Of a stretch of 64,000 bases of DNA, positions 10,433 through 19,265 are shown piece after piece. The notes beneath the pieces are model-generated. The model worked only from the letters and a program-made list of their open reading frames with translations, was not told where the DNA came from and searched no databases. Both the position numbers and the translations under genes were made by a program. Location of the stretch: positions 3,348,001 to 3,412,000 of the forward strand of contig NZ_CP047898.1 of NCBI RefSeq assembly GCF_009911795.1, read 5' to 3'. This DNA is from Pseudarthrobacter psychrotolerans. GTDB lineage: Bacteria > Actinomycetota > Actinomycetes > Actinomycetales > Micrococcaceae. Numbering within the stretch: the stretch's first letter is position 1; every line of letters starts with the position of its first letter.

Positions 10433-10580
10433 AATTTTTCTCCTTCCGCGGACTCCGTGGTCCGCGAAGTTGCTGATCGCAGCCCTGCACGTCGTTGTGC
10501 CCCCTGCGGGGCGGGTAACAGCGGGAGGATTGCGTAGGTCTGGATGGAACGGAGTTAGGCCGGCTAAGAACTCCGGCAAA

Positions 10581-10596
10581 TTGTTATCGCTAACAA
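10581..10596. promoter_or_regulatory. LacI-type operator upstream of chvE
   Basis: TTGTTATCGCTAACAA has perfect six-base arms (TTGTTA/TAACAA) around TCGC. It differs by one base from the operator in front of araB (15670-15685). It lies about 150 bp upstream of the chvE start, in the 261-bp gap after the aldose epimerase gene. The LacI-type protein at 15740-16762 is the obvious candidate to bind it. Confidence 0.7.
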
Positions 10597-10693
10597 CTGG
10601 GTCAAACATAGCTTCTCAAGTCATGTGAGTCAACGCACATTCGGCGTTAATCCTAGACCGATCCACAGCGAATTCTTACCGTCCAGGGACGAG

Positions 10694-11596
10694 TCAGGTG
10701 GCGAAGATGCGCCAGGAAGCGTTGTGCGAGGCTCCCGGTTCAAGCCGCACAAGGTCCGTGCCCGTGTTGAACGCGTCCGGCGGGCAGGTCATGGGTTCGA
10801 CGGCGAGCCCCAACCGGGTGGGCAGCGGCGGTTCCGTGTCCCCGGTGTAGAGCTGCACCCAGCCGCAGCTGCGGTCCCAGGCCATGCCGACGCCGGTGCC
10901 GCCCGGGTCCCGGACCACCACGCGGGCCTCCCCTCCGCCGTCGAACGCAATATCCGTGAAGGCGTGGTCGATCGCCGTGGGGCCGATGACGCGGCCACCG
11001 CGGAAGTCATACTCGTGCCCCGCCACCGGGCGCGCGGCAAGCGGCAGCAACCTGTCGGCCGTCACCTCCAGGAAGGTACCTGCGGGGACCTCCAGGCTCC
11101 ACTCGTCGAGCGGCGCCGGCCCTGCCCGCAGATAGGGATGCGGGCAGACACCGTAGGGCGCGGCCCGCTCCCCCACATTGGCTGCGGTGACGCTCGTGTG
11201 CAGGCCATCGCTATCCAGCCGGTACTGGGCGGTGATGGTCAACGCGAAGGGGTAGCCCGGCGTCGGCACGATGCTGCTGGACATCGTGAGGGCGGACTCT
11301 GTCCGGGCCTCCAGCGTCCAGTCGAGCTCCGGGGTGAAGCCGTGCAGGGCGCACTGCCGGGCCGGTTCGTTCACCGGTACCCGGTAGTCCGTGCCGTCAA
11401 AGGCATACTTCCCGTCGGGAATCCGGTTCGGCCAGGGCGCGACGATGACGCCGCGGAAGTGCGGGTTGGGCCCGCTGGCCGGGAACGGGACCACGAGGTC
11501 CCGCTTCCCGTGCTGCAGCACACGCACCGCCGCTCCCCGGGCGGTGATCAGCGCGGTGTACAGCCCGTGCCGAAGCCCGTATTCGGCTCCGTTCAC
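10694..11596 (-). CDS. Aldose 1-epimerase family protein
   Basis: A 300-residue galactose-mutarotase-like protein that interconverts alpha and beta anomers of aldoses. Visible family motifs include [23 protein letters not shown] (with the conserved histidine), and [13 protein letters not shown] (a second histidine). Its ATG overlaps the araA stop by four bases, so it is co-transcribed with and translationally coupled to the arabinose genes. It probably supplies the L-arabinose anomer preferred by the isomerase. The exact sugar is inferred from the operon. Confidence 0.88.
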   Translation of the reverse strand: MNGAEYGLRHGLYTALITARGAAVRVLQHGKRDLVVPFPASGPNPHFRGVIVAPWPNRIPDGKYAFDGTDYRVPVNEPARQCALHGFTPELDWTLEARTESALTMSSSIVPTPGYPFALTITAQYRLDSDGLHTSVTAANVGERAAPYGVCPHPYLRAGPAPLDEWSLEVPAGTFLEVTADRLLPLAARPVAGHEYDFRGGRVIGPTAIDHAFTDIAFDGGGEARVVVRDPGGTGVGMAWDRSCGWVQLYTGDTEPPLPTRLGLAVEPMTCPPDAFNTGTDLVRLEPGASHNASWRIFAT

Positions 11597-13113
11597 AGCC
11601 CGCCGGCCAGCTTGTAGTACGCGGCGTTCCAGGCGAGTTCCTTCTTGAACTGTTTGATGGTGGTGCCCTCGTCAATGGTCAGCAGCTCGGTGCGGGCGAT
11701 CTCGGCGAAGTCCTCGAACACGTCCATGCCCACCTGGGTAGAGAGGACTGTGTGGTGCGCGGCGCCGGCGGTGAGCCAGGCGCCGGCCGAAGTAGCGAAA
11801 TCGGGCTTCGGGGACCAGAGGGCCCGGGCCACGGGCAGGTTGGGCAACGGGTCGTCCAGATCCACGACGTCGACGGCGTTCGCCACGAGCCGGAACCGGT
11901 CGCGCATGTCCGAGAGCGCCACGACGACGCCTGGGCCGGCGTCGGTGTCGAACACCATCCGGACCGGGTCTTCCTTGCCGCCGATGCCCAACGGGTGTAT
12001 TTCGACGCGCGGTTTGGTGGCCGTCAGGGAGGGGCAGACCTCGAGCATGTGGGCGCCCAGGATCTTCTCCGCGCCGGGGACGAGGTGGTACGTGTAGTCC
12101 TCCATCAGCGAGGCGCCGCCGGGCAGCCCTGCACCCATGACCTTCGCCGCCCGGACCAGGATGGCGGTCTTCCAGTCGCCCTCGGCGCCGAAGCCGTAAC
12201 CGTCAGCCATGAGCCGCTGGACCGCCATGCCCGGAAGCTGGCGCAACGCGCCCAGGTCCTCAAATGAGGTGGTGAAGGCCGCGGAGCCGTTCGCCTCCAG
12301 GAAGCTGCGGAGGCCCAGCTCGATCCGGGCGCTGTAGCGCAGCGACTCGTGGCGGGCACCGCCGGCGCGAAGCTCGGGAACCACGTCGTAAAGGCGCTCG
12401 TACTCTGCAACCAGGGCGTCGACGTCGGACTCTGCGGCGCCGTGCACCGCATCGGCTAGTTCGTTGACGGACCAGGTGTTGACGGAGACGCCGAACCGCA
12501 GCTCGGCCTCGGTCTTGTCGCCTTCGGTGACGGCGACGTTGCGCATGTTGTCGCCGAACCGTGTGAGCTTCAGGGTGCGGACGGCCGCCCAGCCGGCCGA
12601 GGCGCGCTGCCAGGATCCCACCTGGCGGGACACCTCGGGGTTGGACACGTGGCCCACGACGGTCTTGCGCGGGATGCCCAGGCGGGACTGGATGTAGCCG
12701 AACTCACGGTCGCCGTGTGCGGCCTGGTTCAGGTTCATGAAGTCGAAGTCGATGTCCGCCCAGGGCAGCTCGACGTTGGCCTGGGTGTGCAGGTGCAGGA
12801 GCGGTTTGCGGAGCAGGTCCAGGCCCTGGATCCACATCTTGGCCGGGCTGAAGGTGTGCATCCACGCCGTCACACCGATGACGGAATCGTCCGAGTTCGC
12901 TTCCAGGGCGGTGCGGCGGATGGCGTCGGAGTCCGTCAGCACGGGCTTCCAGACGAGCTTGACCGGAACATCGGAGGATTCGTTGAGGGCGGCGGCGATC
13001 TCCTGGGACTGCGCAGCCACCTGTTTGAGGACGTCCTCGCCGTAGAGGTGCTGGCTGCCGGTGAGGAACCAGACCTCGTACTGCTCCAGGGATGTGTTGT
13101 TGGCGTTGGTCAT
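11593..13113 (-). CDS. araA: L-arabinose isomerase
   Basis: A 506-residue cytoplasmic enzyme converting L-arabinose to L-ribulose, of normal length for the family (about 500). Expected active-site segments are present: [10 protein letters not shown] (catalytic Glu region), [11 protein letters not shown] (second Glu), [15 protein letters not shown] (His) and [11 protein letters not shown] (His). The N-terminal [20 protein letters not shown] is typical. It lies between araD and the aldose epimerase in an araB-araD-araA-epimerase operon. Confidence 0.95.
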   Translation of the reverse strand: MTNANNTSLEQYEVWFLTGSQHLYGEDVLKQVAAQSQEIAAALNESSDVPVKLVWKPVLTDSDAIRRTALEANSDDSVIGVTAWMHTFSPAKMWIQGLDLLRKPLLHLHTQANVELPWADIDFDFMNLNQAAHGDREFGYIQSRLGIPRKTVVGHVSNPEVSRQVGSWQRASAGWAAVRTLKLTRFGDNMRNVAVTEGDKTEAELRFGVSVNTWSVNELADAVHGAAESDVDALVAEYERLYDVVPELRAGGARHESLRYSARIELGLRSFLEANGSAAFTTSFEDLGALRQLPGMAVQRLMADGYGFGAEGDWKTAILVRAAKVMGAGLPGGASLMEDYTYHLVPGAEKILGAHMLEVCPSLTATKPRVEIHPLGIGGKEDPVRMVFDTDAGPGVVVALSDMRDRFRLVANAVDVVDLDDPLPNLPVARALWSPKPDFATSAGAWLTAGAAHHTVLSTQVGMDVFEDFAEIARTELLTIDEGTTIKQFKKELAWNAAYYKLAGGL

Positions 13114-13156
13114 TTTTGTCTCCTGCGGAAAGTGGTGGACGACGGCGGTGTGTGGC

Positions 13157-13861
13157 CTAGCGGCCGTAGACGTTCTGGTAGCGGTCGTAGAGGGAGTCGA
13201 TCTGGGCCGGGTCGATCGGCAGGGGCTCGCCGAGCTGGCGGGAAATATGGACCGTCCGGGCCACTTCCTCGCACATGACTGCGGCTTTCACCGCCGCCCG
13301 CGCGTCCTTGCCGATGGTGAACGGGCCGTGGTTCTGCATCAGCACCGCGGGCGAGGTGGAGTTCTTCAGCGTCTCCACGATGCCCTGGCCAATGGAGTCG
13401 TCCCCGATCAGCGCGAACGGGCCAACAGGGATGGAGCCGCCGAACTCGTCGCCCATCATGGTGAGGACGCACGGGATGGACTCGCCCCGGGCAGCCCAGG
13501 CGGTGGCGTAGGTGGAGTGCGTGTGGACCACGCCGCCGACGTCGGGCATGTGCCGGTAGACGTAGGCGTGCGCCGCGGTGTCCGACGACGGCGACAGCGG
13601 CGGGTTGCCCCACTCACCGTCCGCATCGCCATCCACGGCCACGCCGTAGAGGTCGGTGACCACCATCTGTTCGGGCGTGAGGTCATCATAGGAAACGCCG
13701 GACGGCTTGATCACCATCAGGTCCCGGCCGGGCACGCGGGCGGAGACGTTGCCGGCGGTCCATACCACCAGCCCGTAGCGGGTCAGTTCGGCGTGCAGGG
13801 TGCAGACTTCCTGCCGGATCCGGGCGATCGCGTCCAGTGTTTTTACGGTCGCGGTGCTCAT
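13157..13861 (-). CDS. araD: L-ribulose-5-phosphate 4-epimerase
   Basis: A 234-residue class II aldolase/epimerase that converts L-ribulose 5-phosphate to D-xylulose 5-phosphate, feeding the pentose phosphate pathway. The metal-binding HTHS motif follows DVGGVVHTH, a third histidine is in [10 protein letters not shown], and TAGNVSAR near the N terminus binds the phosphate. Its ATG overlaps the araB stop (ATGA), showing translational coupling. It ends 43 bp before araA. Confidence 0.95.
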   Translation of the reverse strand: MSTATVKTLDAIARIRQEVCTLHAELTRYGLVVWTAGNVSARVPGRDLMVIKPSGVSYDDLTPEQMVVTDLYGVAVDGDADGEWGNPPLSPSSDTAAHAYVYRHMPDVGGVVHTHSTYATAWAARGESIPCVLTMMGDEFGGSIPVGPFALIGDDSIGQGIVETLKNSTSPAVLMQNHGPFTIGKDARAAVKAAVMCEEVARTVHISRQLGEPLPIDPAQIDSLYDRYQNVYGR

Positions 13862-15627
13862 GCGGAGGCTCCAACGGTTGCAGGGGCGGCGGGTAGGGCT
13901 GCGGCACCGGCGCGGGACGCTCCCGGACTTACCGCAGTGGCCCGGCGCTGGATGGCCTTGAGCCGGTGCATCACGTCATTGGCGCCCCGGCCGAAGTAGT
14001 CGTGGAGTGTCCGGTATTCCTGGAACAGCTCCTCGTAGGCGGCAACGTTTTCCGGGATCGGAGTGTAGACCTCGCCGGGTTCTGAGCCCATGGCCGCCGC
14101 GGCTTCGCGGATATCGGCGTACTTTCCGGCCGCGACGGCGGCGTGGATGGCCGATCCCAGCGCCGGGCCCTGGTTGGAGCCGATGGTGGAGAGCTGCAGG
14201 CCGGTGATGTCGGCGTAGATCTGCATGAGGAGCTTGTTCTTCAGCAGGCCGCCGGCCACGATGAATTCCTTTACGGGTACGCCGGAATCGCGGAAGGCGT
14301 CCACGATGGTGCGGGTCCCGAAGGCCGTGGCCTCAAGAAGCGCCCGGTAGGTGTCCTCGGGCCTGGTGGCCAGGGTCTGGCCCACCACCACACCGGAGAG
14401 TTCGTGGTCCACCAGCACCGAACGGTTGCCCGAGTGCCAGTCCAGGGCGATGAGTCCGTGCCCGCCGATGGCCTGGTTTGCGGCGAGCTCGGTGAGGTAT
14501 TCGTGAATGCCCAGCCCTGCCGCCGCGGCCGCCCCGTGGTATTCCGGCGGGACGCCGTTCGTCGTGAACCAGCCGAAGATGTCACCGACGCCGGACTGTC
14601 CGGCCTCGTAGCCCCAGAGGCCCTCCACGATGCCGCCGTCCACCACGCCGCACATGCCCGGCACTTCACGAAGCTCCGAACCGTTCATGACGTGGCAGGT
14701 GGACGTGCCCATGATGGCCACCAGCTGCCCCGGTTCCACTGCCTTTGCGGCCGGGGCCGTGACGTGTGCGTCCACGTTGCCCACCGCCACAGCGATCCCC
14801 TCGGGCAGGCCGGTCCAGGCGGCGGCTTCGGCCGTGAGGTGGCCCGCGGCGTCGCCGAGGCGGCCGATGCTGTGCTCCAGTTTGGTGCTGACGAAGTCCT
14901 TGAACTCAGGGTTCAGCGCGGCCAGGAAGTCCTCGGAGGGGTAGCGGCCGTCCTGGTAGATGCCCTTGTAGCCGGCCGTGCAGGCGTTGCGGACGTAGTT
15001 GCCGCAGAGCTGCCAGACGATCCAGTCGGCGGCTTCCACCCAGTGGTCCATCGCGGCGTAGGCTTCCGGGTCCTCCTCCAGGAGCTGCAGTCCCTTGGCG
15101 AATTCCCATTCGGACGAGATCAGTCCGCCGTAGCGCGGGAGCCAGCTCTCACACCGTTCAGCGGCCAGGATGTTGATGCGGTCCGCCTGCGGCTGCGCGG
15201 CGTGGTGGCGCCACAGCTTCACATAGGCGTGCGGCCGGTTGGCAAAGCCGGAAAGTTCATTCAGCGGCGTCCCGTCCGCTTTGACCGGCACCATCGTGCA
15301 GGCCGTGAAGTCAGTGGCTATTCCGACGACGGCGGCCGGATCAATCCCCGCGTCGGCGATCGCCGCTGGGACCGCGTGGCGGAGGACGTCGCGGTAGTCG
15401 TTGGGCACCTGAAGCGCCCATTCCCCGGGAAGCCGGGAGGCGCCGTCGCCCGAAGTGCCTGCTACATCCGCCGGCAGGGCATCAGTGACCACCGCGTGCG
15501 GGTAGTCGAAGACACCGCTGCCGAGTTCCTTGCCGTCACGGACCCGGACCACTACGGCCCGCCCCGAAAGCGTGCCGTAGTCCACGCCGATGACAAAGTG
15601 TTCGGTTCCGTCCACTGAGACGTCCAT
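13858..15627 (-). CDS. araB: Ribulokinase
   Basis: A 589-residue FGGY-family sugar kinase that phosphorylates L-ribulose. The N-terminal ATPase signature is FVIGVDYGTLSGRAVVVRV; later motifs are AIMGTSTCH and VAGGLLKNKLLMQIYADI. The start at 15627 (MDVSVDGTEHF) is chosen because GGAGG lies six bases upstream; an in-frame ATG at 15669 would put the start inside the operator region. It is first in the ara operon and sits directly downstream of a perfect LacI-type operator. A short alanine-rich tail follows the kinase fold. Confidence 0.94.
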   Translation of the reverse strand: MDVSVDGTEHFVIGVDYGTLSGRAVVVRVRDGKELGSGVFDYPHAVVTDALPADVAGTSGDGASRLPGEWALQVPNDYRDVLRHAVPAAIADAGIDPAAVVGIATDFTACTMVPVKADGTPLNELSGFANRPHAYVKLWRHHAAQPQADRINILAAERCESWLPRYGGLISSEWEFAKGLQLLEEDPEAYAAMDHWVEAADWIVWQLCGNYVRNACTAGYKGIYQDGRYPSEDFLAALNPEFKDFVSTKLEHSIGRLGDAAGHLTAEAAAWTGLPEGIAVAVGNVDAHVTAPAAKAVEPGQLVAIMGTSTCHVMNGSELREVPGMCGVVDGGIVEGLWGYEAGQSGVGDIFGWFTTNGVPPEYHGAAAAAGLGIHEYLTELAANQAIGGHGLIALDWHSGNRSVLVDHELSGVVVGQTLATRPEDTYRALLEATAFGTRTIVDAFRDSGVPVKEFIVAGGLLKNKLLMQIYADITGLQLSTIGSNQGPALGSAIHAAVAAGKYADIREAAAAMGSEPGEVYTPIPENVAAYEELFQEYRTLHDYFGRGANDVMHRLKAIQRRATAVSPGASRAGAAALPAAPATVGASA

Positions 15628-15669
15628 CAAATCCTCCAATAGGTTCCGCAGCATTGCGAAGTCCTCCAA

Positions 15670-15685
15670 TTGTTAGCGCTAACAA
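15670..15685. promoter_or_regulatory. LacI-type operator in front of araB
   Basis: TTGTTAGCGCTAACAA is a perfect 16-bp palindrome with the CG-centred half sites expected for LacI/GalR regulators. It lies 43 bp upstream of the araB start and downstream of the regulator gene's stop. A near-identical site precedes chvE. Confidence 0.8.
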
Positions 15686-15739
15686 ACGACGTGTCAAGGG
15701 ATACGTGAAAACGCGTTACTCAAAATGGGGCTCCGGCCC

Positions 15740-16762
15740 TTAGGTAAGCCGTGGGCGCGCGGCGGTGCTGGCGCGCACCACGAGCTCGGGGCCAACCACC
15801 AGCGTGCCGCCTGCGGTGCCGTCCTCGATCTGGGTGCGCATCAGGTCCATGCAGCGTTTGCCGAGTTCTTCGAAGTCCTGGCGGACAGTGGTCAGCGGGG
15901 GCATAAAGTAGGCGGATTCGGGCTGGTCGTCGAAGCCGATCACCGACACGTCCTCGGGTACGCGGACGCCCTTCTCGCCGAACGCCCGCAACAAACCGAG
16001 GGCCATCTGGTCGTTGCTGACGAACACCGCTGTGGCGTTCCGCTGCTCGGCCAGCTGCTGCCCGATCCGGTACCCGCTGCCGGCGCTCCAGTCTCCCTCG
16101 ATCAGGAGGTCGTCACGGAGCCCGGCTTCCGCCAGTTCCTCGCGCCACCCATCAACACGGGCTTGGCCATCGATCCAGTCCAGCGGTCCCGAAACATGGC
16201 CGATCCGCCGGTGGCCAAGGCTGATCAGGTGGGCCACCGCCAGGCGGGCCCCGAGCTTCTGGTCCATCATGACCCCGCACAATTGCCCATGGCCGGCTTC
16301 ACCCACCACGATCACCGGTACATTCAGGTTCAGGCCTTCGAGCACCTCAAGCGTTCCGTCGTGCGGCACGATGACAATCAGGCCATCCGCACCCTGGTCC
16401 GTCAGGTGGCCCACCGCATCGGAAATTGCCTCCGCCCCGGCCCCCTTGATCGCGGCGATGCTCACGAAATAGCCCGACTCCCGGGCGGCCTGCTGGACGC
16501 CCAACAGCGTATTTGCCGGCCCATACTGTCCCAGTTCGGAGGCGAGGACGCCGATGGTTTGGGTGCGCCGGGTCACCAGGCTCCGCGCGGCAGTGTTGCG
16601 CCGGTAGCCAAGCTCGGCGATCGCCGCCTCAACGCGTTCCCGCGTCCCCGCGCTGACATTCGGGTGGTTGTTGATCACCCGCGAGACCGTCTGGTGGGAG
16701 ACATTGGCCCGCGCTGCCACGTCTTCGAGCCGCGGCAGCCGCCGGTCGTTGTTGTTCCCCAT
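15740..16762 (-). CDS. LacI family transcriptional regulator of arabinose genes
   Basis: A 340-residue repressor. The N-terminal helix-turn-helix and hinge read LEDVAARANVSHQTVSRVIN and VEAAIAELGYRRNTAARSL, followed by a sugar-binding effector core ending GFDDQPESAYFMPPLTTVRQ. The start at 16762 (MGNNNDRR) has GAGGAAAGG upstream. It stands immediately upstream of araB in the same direction, with an operator between them and a second operator at chvE, so it probably represses both units until L-arabinose or a derivative is present. Effector identity is inferred. Confidence 0.88.
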   Translation of the reverse strand: MGNNNDRRLPRLEDVAARANVSHQTVSRVINNHPNVSAGTRERVEAAIAELGYRRNTAARSLVTRRTQTIGVLASELGQYGPANTLLGVQQAARESGYFVSIAAIKGAGAEAISDAVGHLTDQGADGLIVIVPHDGTLEVLEGLNLNVPVIVVGEAGHGQLCGVMMDQKLGARLAVAHLISLGHRRIGHVSGPLDWIDGQARVDGWREELAEAGLRDDLLIEGDWSAGSGYRIGQQLAEQRNATAVFVSNDQMALGLLRAFGEKGVRVPEDVSVIGFDDQPESAYFMPPLTTVRQDFEELGKRCMDLMRTQIEDGTAGGTLVVGPELVVRASTAARPRLT

Positions 16763-16880
16763 GCGAGGTGCCTTTCCTCCGATTGCGGCAGGTCCGCGTG
16801 ACATCAAGTTACATCAGGGTGGTGCCTTTCACTGGGCCGGACGGCGGACCGTCACCCCGGCGGTCGGCTAGGGTGAACTG

Positions 16881-17216
16881 ATGAAATGCCGCCTTGCCGC
16901 CCTGTCCGCCGTCCCCCTGATGCTCCTGCTCTCCGCCTGCGGATCGGTCCAAGGAGTCGCTGAAAACGCCGCGAACGATGCCGCCTCCAAGGTGGCAACC
17001 GCAGCCTCGGACGAGGTCAGGAAGCAGGTCTGCACCGTGGTGGAGGACGGGCTGGTCAGCGTTCAGGACAAGGCGTTGCTGGGCGGGCTGGTGTCCGCAG
17101 CGGACACTGCCGGTGTGCCCGCTGAAATTACGACGCCGCTGGGCCAGATCGCCGAGGCCGGAGACCAGGTGCCGGCTGAGTCAGTCGCAGCACTGACGAA
17201 AGCCTGCTCGGCTTAG
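16881..17216 (+). CDS. Small lipoprotein, function unknown
   Basis: A 111-residue protein with an N-terminal lipoprotein signal MKCRLAALSAVPLMLLLSAC; the lipobox LLSAC places the lipid-modified cysteine at residue 20. The mature part is alanine-rich and mostly helical, with one further cysteine near residue 50 and another near the C terminus (TKACSA), which could form a disulfide. No family is recognised. GGGTGA lies eight bases before the ATG. It diverges from the LacI regulator, and nothing in the context gives a role. Confidence 0.75.
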   Translation: MKCRLAALSAVPLMLLLSACGSVQGVAENAANDAASKVATAASDEVRKQVCTVVEDGLVSVQDKALLGGLVSAADTAGVPAEITTPLGQIAEAGDQVPAESVAALTKACSA

Positions 17217-17257
17217 TTCCGGCCTTGCCGGCCGCGCGCCAGCATTGCCAGCATAAG

Positions 17258-17276
17258 TTGCCGGCGGCGCCGGCAA
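17258..17276. terminator. Hairpin after the small lipoprotein gene
   Basis: Nine-base arms TTGCCGGCG and CGCCGGCAA around one base, followed on the + strand by AATTT. It lies between convergent genes (lipoprotein stop at 17216, LysR-like stop at 17282) and could serve both. Confidence 0.5.
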
Positions 17277-17281
17277 AATTT

Positions 17282-18046
17282 CTAGCGCTTGCCCTTTTTC
17301 CGCGAGCCCTTGCCTCGGCCCTTGTCCGGATTCGGGGCGTAGCGCTGGGCCACCTTTGGTTTCTTGACCGCCGGGCCGCGCCTGTCCGGCTTCGGTTCCT
17401 TCTTGGGCTTCTCCTGCTGGGCCGAGGGCTGCCGGGAGCTCGCCGCGGTGCGGCCGCGGACAATCCCGATGAACTCCTCGATGATGTCGTCCGTGGAATC
17501 GCTGGGCCAGGCCAGCGCGATCTCCGTGACCGGGGCCCCCGTCAGCCGGCGGGCCACGGTGTCCTTGACGTTGAAATGCCGGGCCACGGACATGGGCAGG
17601 ATCACCAGGCCCGCACCGGACGCCACCACCTGCATGGCCGCTTCCGGGCCACCCATTTCGGCGACGTCCAGGAAAGTCTCTGCCGCGAGGTCGGCCAGTG
17701 CCACTTCCTCAAACACCGAAATCTCGTGCCCCTTGGGCGCCACCACCACCGGCTGCTCCTCATACAGGGGGATCACGTTGAGGCCCTCGCGCTCCACCGG
17801 AAGCCGGACAAAGCTGAGGTCCGCAGAACCGTCACCTAATACGGAAAGCTGGGCGCCGTCGTCGGACATAAACGACTCCAGCGGGATGTCCAGCACGCGC
17901 TCTTCCCAGCGGCGGATCCACTTGCCCGGGGTCACGCCGGCCACATAGGCGAAGCGGAGCACGCGGGGCGCCTCCTGCGCGGCATCGTCGGACGGGGCCG
18001 GGTGGGCGGGGCTGGCGTTCTGGGGGGATTCATTGTCTGCGGGCAC
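17282..18046 (-). CDS. LysR-type substrate-binding domain protein lacking a DNA-binding domain
   Basis: About 254 residues from the GTG at 18046. The body resembles the effector-binding half of LysR regulators (LRFAYVAGVTPGKWIRRW, then GDGSADLSFVRLP, PVVVAPKGHE, VASGAGLVILPMSVAR), but no helix-turn-helix precedes it. The C terminus is a lysine/arginine/proline-rich tail of about 50 residues (KPKKEPKPDRRG through KGRGKGSRKKGKR), which may bind nucleic acid. The frame stays open upstream to 18310, but that would overlap the divergent DUF5997 gene, so the later start is preferred. Function unknown. Confidence 0.75.
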   Translation of the reverse strand: MPADNESPQNASPAHPAPSDDAAQEAPRVLRFAYVAGVTPGKWIRRWEERVLDIPLESFMSDDGAQLSVLGDGSADLSFVRLPVEREGLNVIPLYEEQPVVVAPKGHEISVFEEVALADLAAETFLDVAEMGGPEAAMQVVASGAGLVILPMSVARHFNVKDTVARRLTGAPVTEIALAWPSDSTDDIIEEFIGIVRGRTAASSRQPSAQQEKPKKEPKPDRRGPAVKKPKVAQRYAPNPDKGRGKGSRKKGKR

Positions 18047-18108
18047 GTCTTCACAGTACCGCCCGCGCGGCCCCGCAATGCCGGAACCGGGGCGGGGTTG
18101 GCTCAGTC

Positions 18109-18180
18109 CTGGTGCGGAGCTGGCGAGGAACTGGTACTGAGATGGTGCGGGACTGGTGCTGGGATGGTGATGTGCTGGTG
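18109..18180. repeat. Low-complexity CTGGTG-type repeats between divergent genes
   Basis: About 70 bp of imperfect CTGGTGC / GATGGTG / ACTGGTACTG units fill the gap between the LysR-like gene and the DUF5997 gene. No gene is seen here. It may affect the divergent promoters or be simple slippage expansion. Confidence 0.45.
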
Positions 18181-18213
18181 CCCTTCGGGCAGGCAGCCAG
18201 ATACCCTTGAACC

Positions 18214-18618
18214 ATGACCTCTGCAAACTCCCAGTCCATGAAGCCGGCCACCGTTGCCAAGAAGCTTGGCATCTACCTGCCGGCAACACCGCAGGAGTTC
18301 CAGGATTCAACCATCAGCCGCGCCGATTTCGCCGAACTCCAGACCAACCCGCCGGAGTGGCTCGCGGAGCTCCGCCGCAACGGCCCGCACCCCCGCCCCG
18401 TGGTGGCCCAGAAGCTGAACGTCTCCATCAGCGGCCTGGCCCGCGGCGGTGTTGAGGAAGCGCTGACGACGGCGGAAATCACCGCGTTGCTGCAGGCTCC
18501 CCCGGCATGGCTGGTCACCGAGCGCTCCACCCACGCCGCCGTCCGCACCGAAGCCCAGCGGGTCAAGGACGAGGCTGCCAAGAAGGACGCCAAGAAGGCC
18601 CGCGCCCAGGCCGAGTAG
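18214..18618 (+). CDS. DUF5997 family protein
   Basis: A 134-residue conserved actinobacterial protein. It begins with KPATVAKKLGIYLPATPQEFQ, followed by NPPEWLAELRRNGPHPRPVVAQKL and a C-terminal highly charged KDEAAKKDAKKARAQ helix. The gene is divergent from the LysR substrate-binding-domain gene, an arrangement I recall as common in actinobacteria. Its biochemical function is not known. Confidence 0.75.
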   Translation: MTSANSQSMKPATVAKKLGIYLPATPQEFQDSTISRADFAELQTNPPEWLAELRRNGPHPRPVVAQKLNVSISGLARGGVEEALTTAEITALLQAPPAWLVTERSTHAAVRTEAQRVKDEAAKKDAKKARAQAE

Positions 18619-18632
18619 CCTCCGCTTTCCGA

Positions 18633-18676
18633 GTCACCTGCGCTCGGTCACCTGCGCTGGCCAAGTCGCCTGCGCT
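18633..18676 (+). repeat. Three direct repeats of GTCACCTGCGCT
   Basis: Copies at 18633-18644, 18647-18658 and 18665-18676 (the last with one change, GTCGCCTGCGCT) lie just after the DUF5997 stop. They are followed at 18695-18721 by a hairpin with arms GGATCCGAA and TTCGGATCC, a possible terminator for the convergent DUF5997 and VOC genes. Confidence 0.5.
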
Positions 18677-18782
18677 TTTCATAGGCTTGTCCGCGGATCC
18701 GAACCTTGACGATTCGGATCCCCGGGCAAGCCTCTGTTGTTCCTGGCGAAAGGCCAGCCCGTGGAAGCCAGTCCCGGGAGCG

Positions 18783-19163
18783 TCAGTCCTGGTGCAGCTG
18801 CACGAAGTTGCCGCAGCCGTCGTCGAAGACTGCACTGATCCCGGACGGATCCTCTGACGGTTCGCCCTGGAAGGTCACGCCGGCAGCCACCAGCCGGTCG
18901 TACTCCGCCTGCACATCCGGAACGCCGAAGGTGATGGCGGCGAGCCCGGCGTCGTGCAGTGCGTTCATGTAGTTCGCACCGATCGGGTTGTCGCTGGGCT
19001 CCAGCAGCAGCCCCACCGACCCGGCATCGGCGCCCGGGTCCTTGATGATGAAAAGGTTGTAGTCGGGCATCGCCATCAGGGTCTCGAACCCGAGGGTCCC
19101 GGTGTAGAACGTATGGGCGGCGGCCGGATCCTGGACATGGATGCTGCACATTTTCAGTCTCAT
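18783..19163 (-). CDS. VOC family protein (glyoxalase/bleomycin resistance fold)
   Basis: A 126-residue single-domain vicinal oxygen chelate protein. It shows the paired beta-alpha-beta-beta-beta modules: MCSIHVQDPAAAHTFYTGTL at the start with the conserved metal-ligand histidine, then ITFGVPDVQAEYDRLVAAGV in the second half and a terminal DGCGNFVQLHQD with the usual GN-F-L motif. The family includes lyases, dioxygenases and resistance proteins, so the substrate cannot be assigned. It is a lone gene, convergent with the DUF5997 gene. Confidence 0.82.
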   Translation of the reverse strand: MRLKMCSIHVQDPAAAHTFYTGTLGFETLMAMPDYNLFIIKDPGADAGSVGLLLEPSDNPIGANYMNALHDAGLAAITFGVPDVQAEYDRLVAAGVTFQGEPSEDPSGISAVFDDGCGNFVQLHQD

Positions 19164-19265
19164 GGTCCCAAGCTACCCGGCCCGCAACATGCGCGGGAAC
19201 CTCCATCGCGGAAACTCCGCCGGTACAGCCGGCCCCCATTGACCCCGGCGTCCGGAGGGGCTGCA

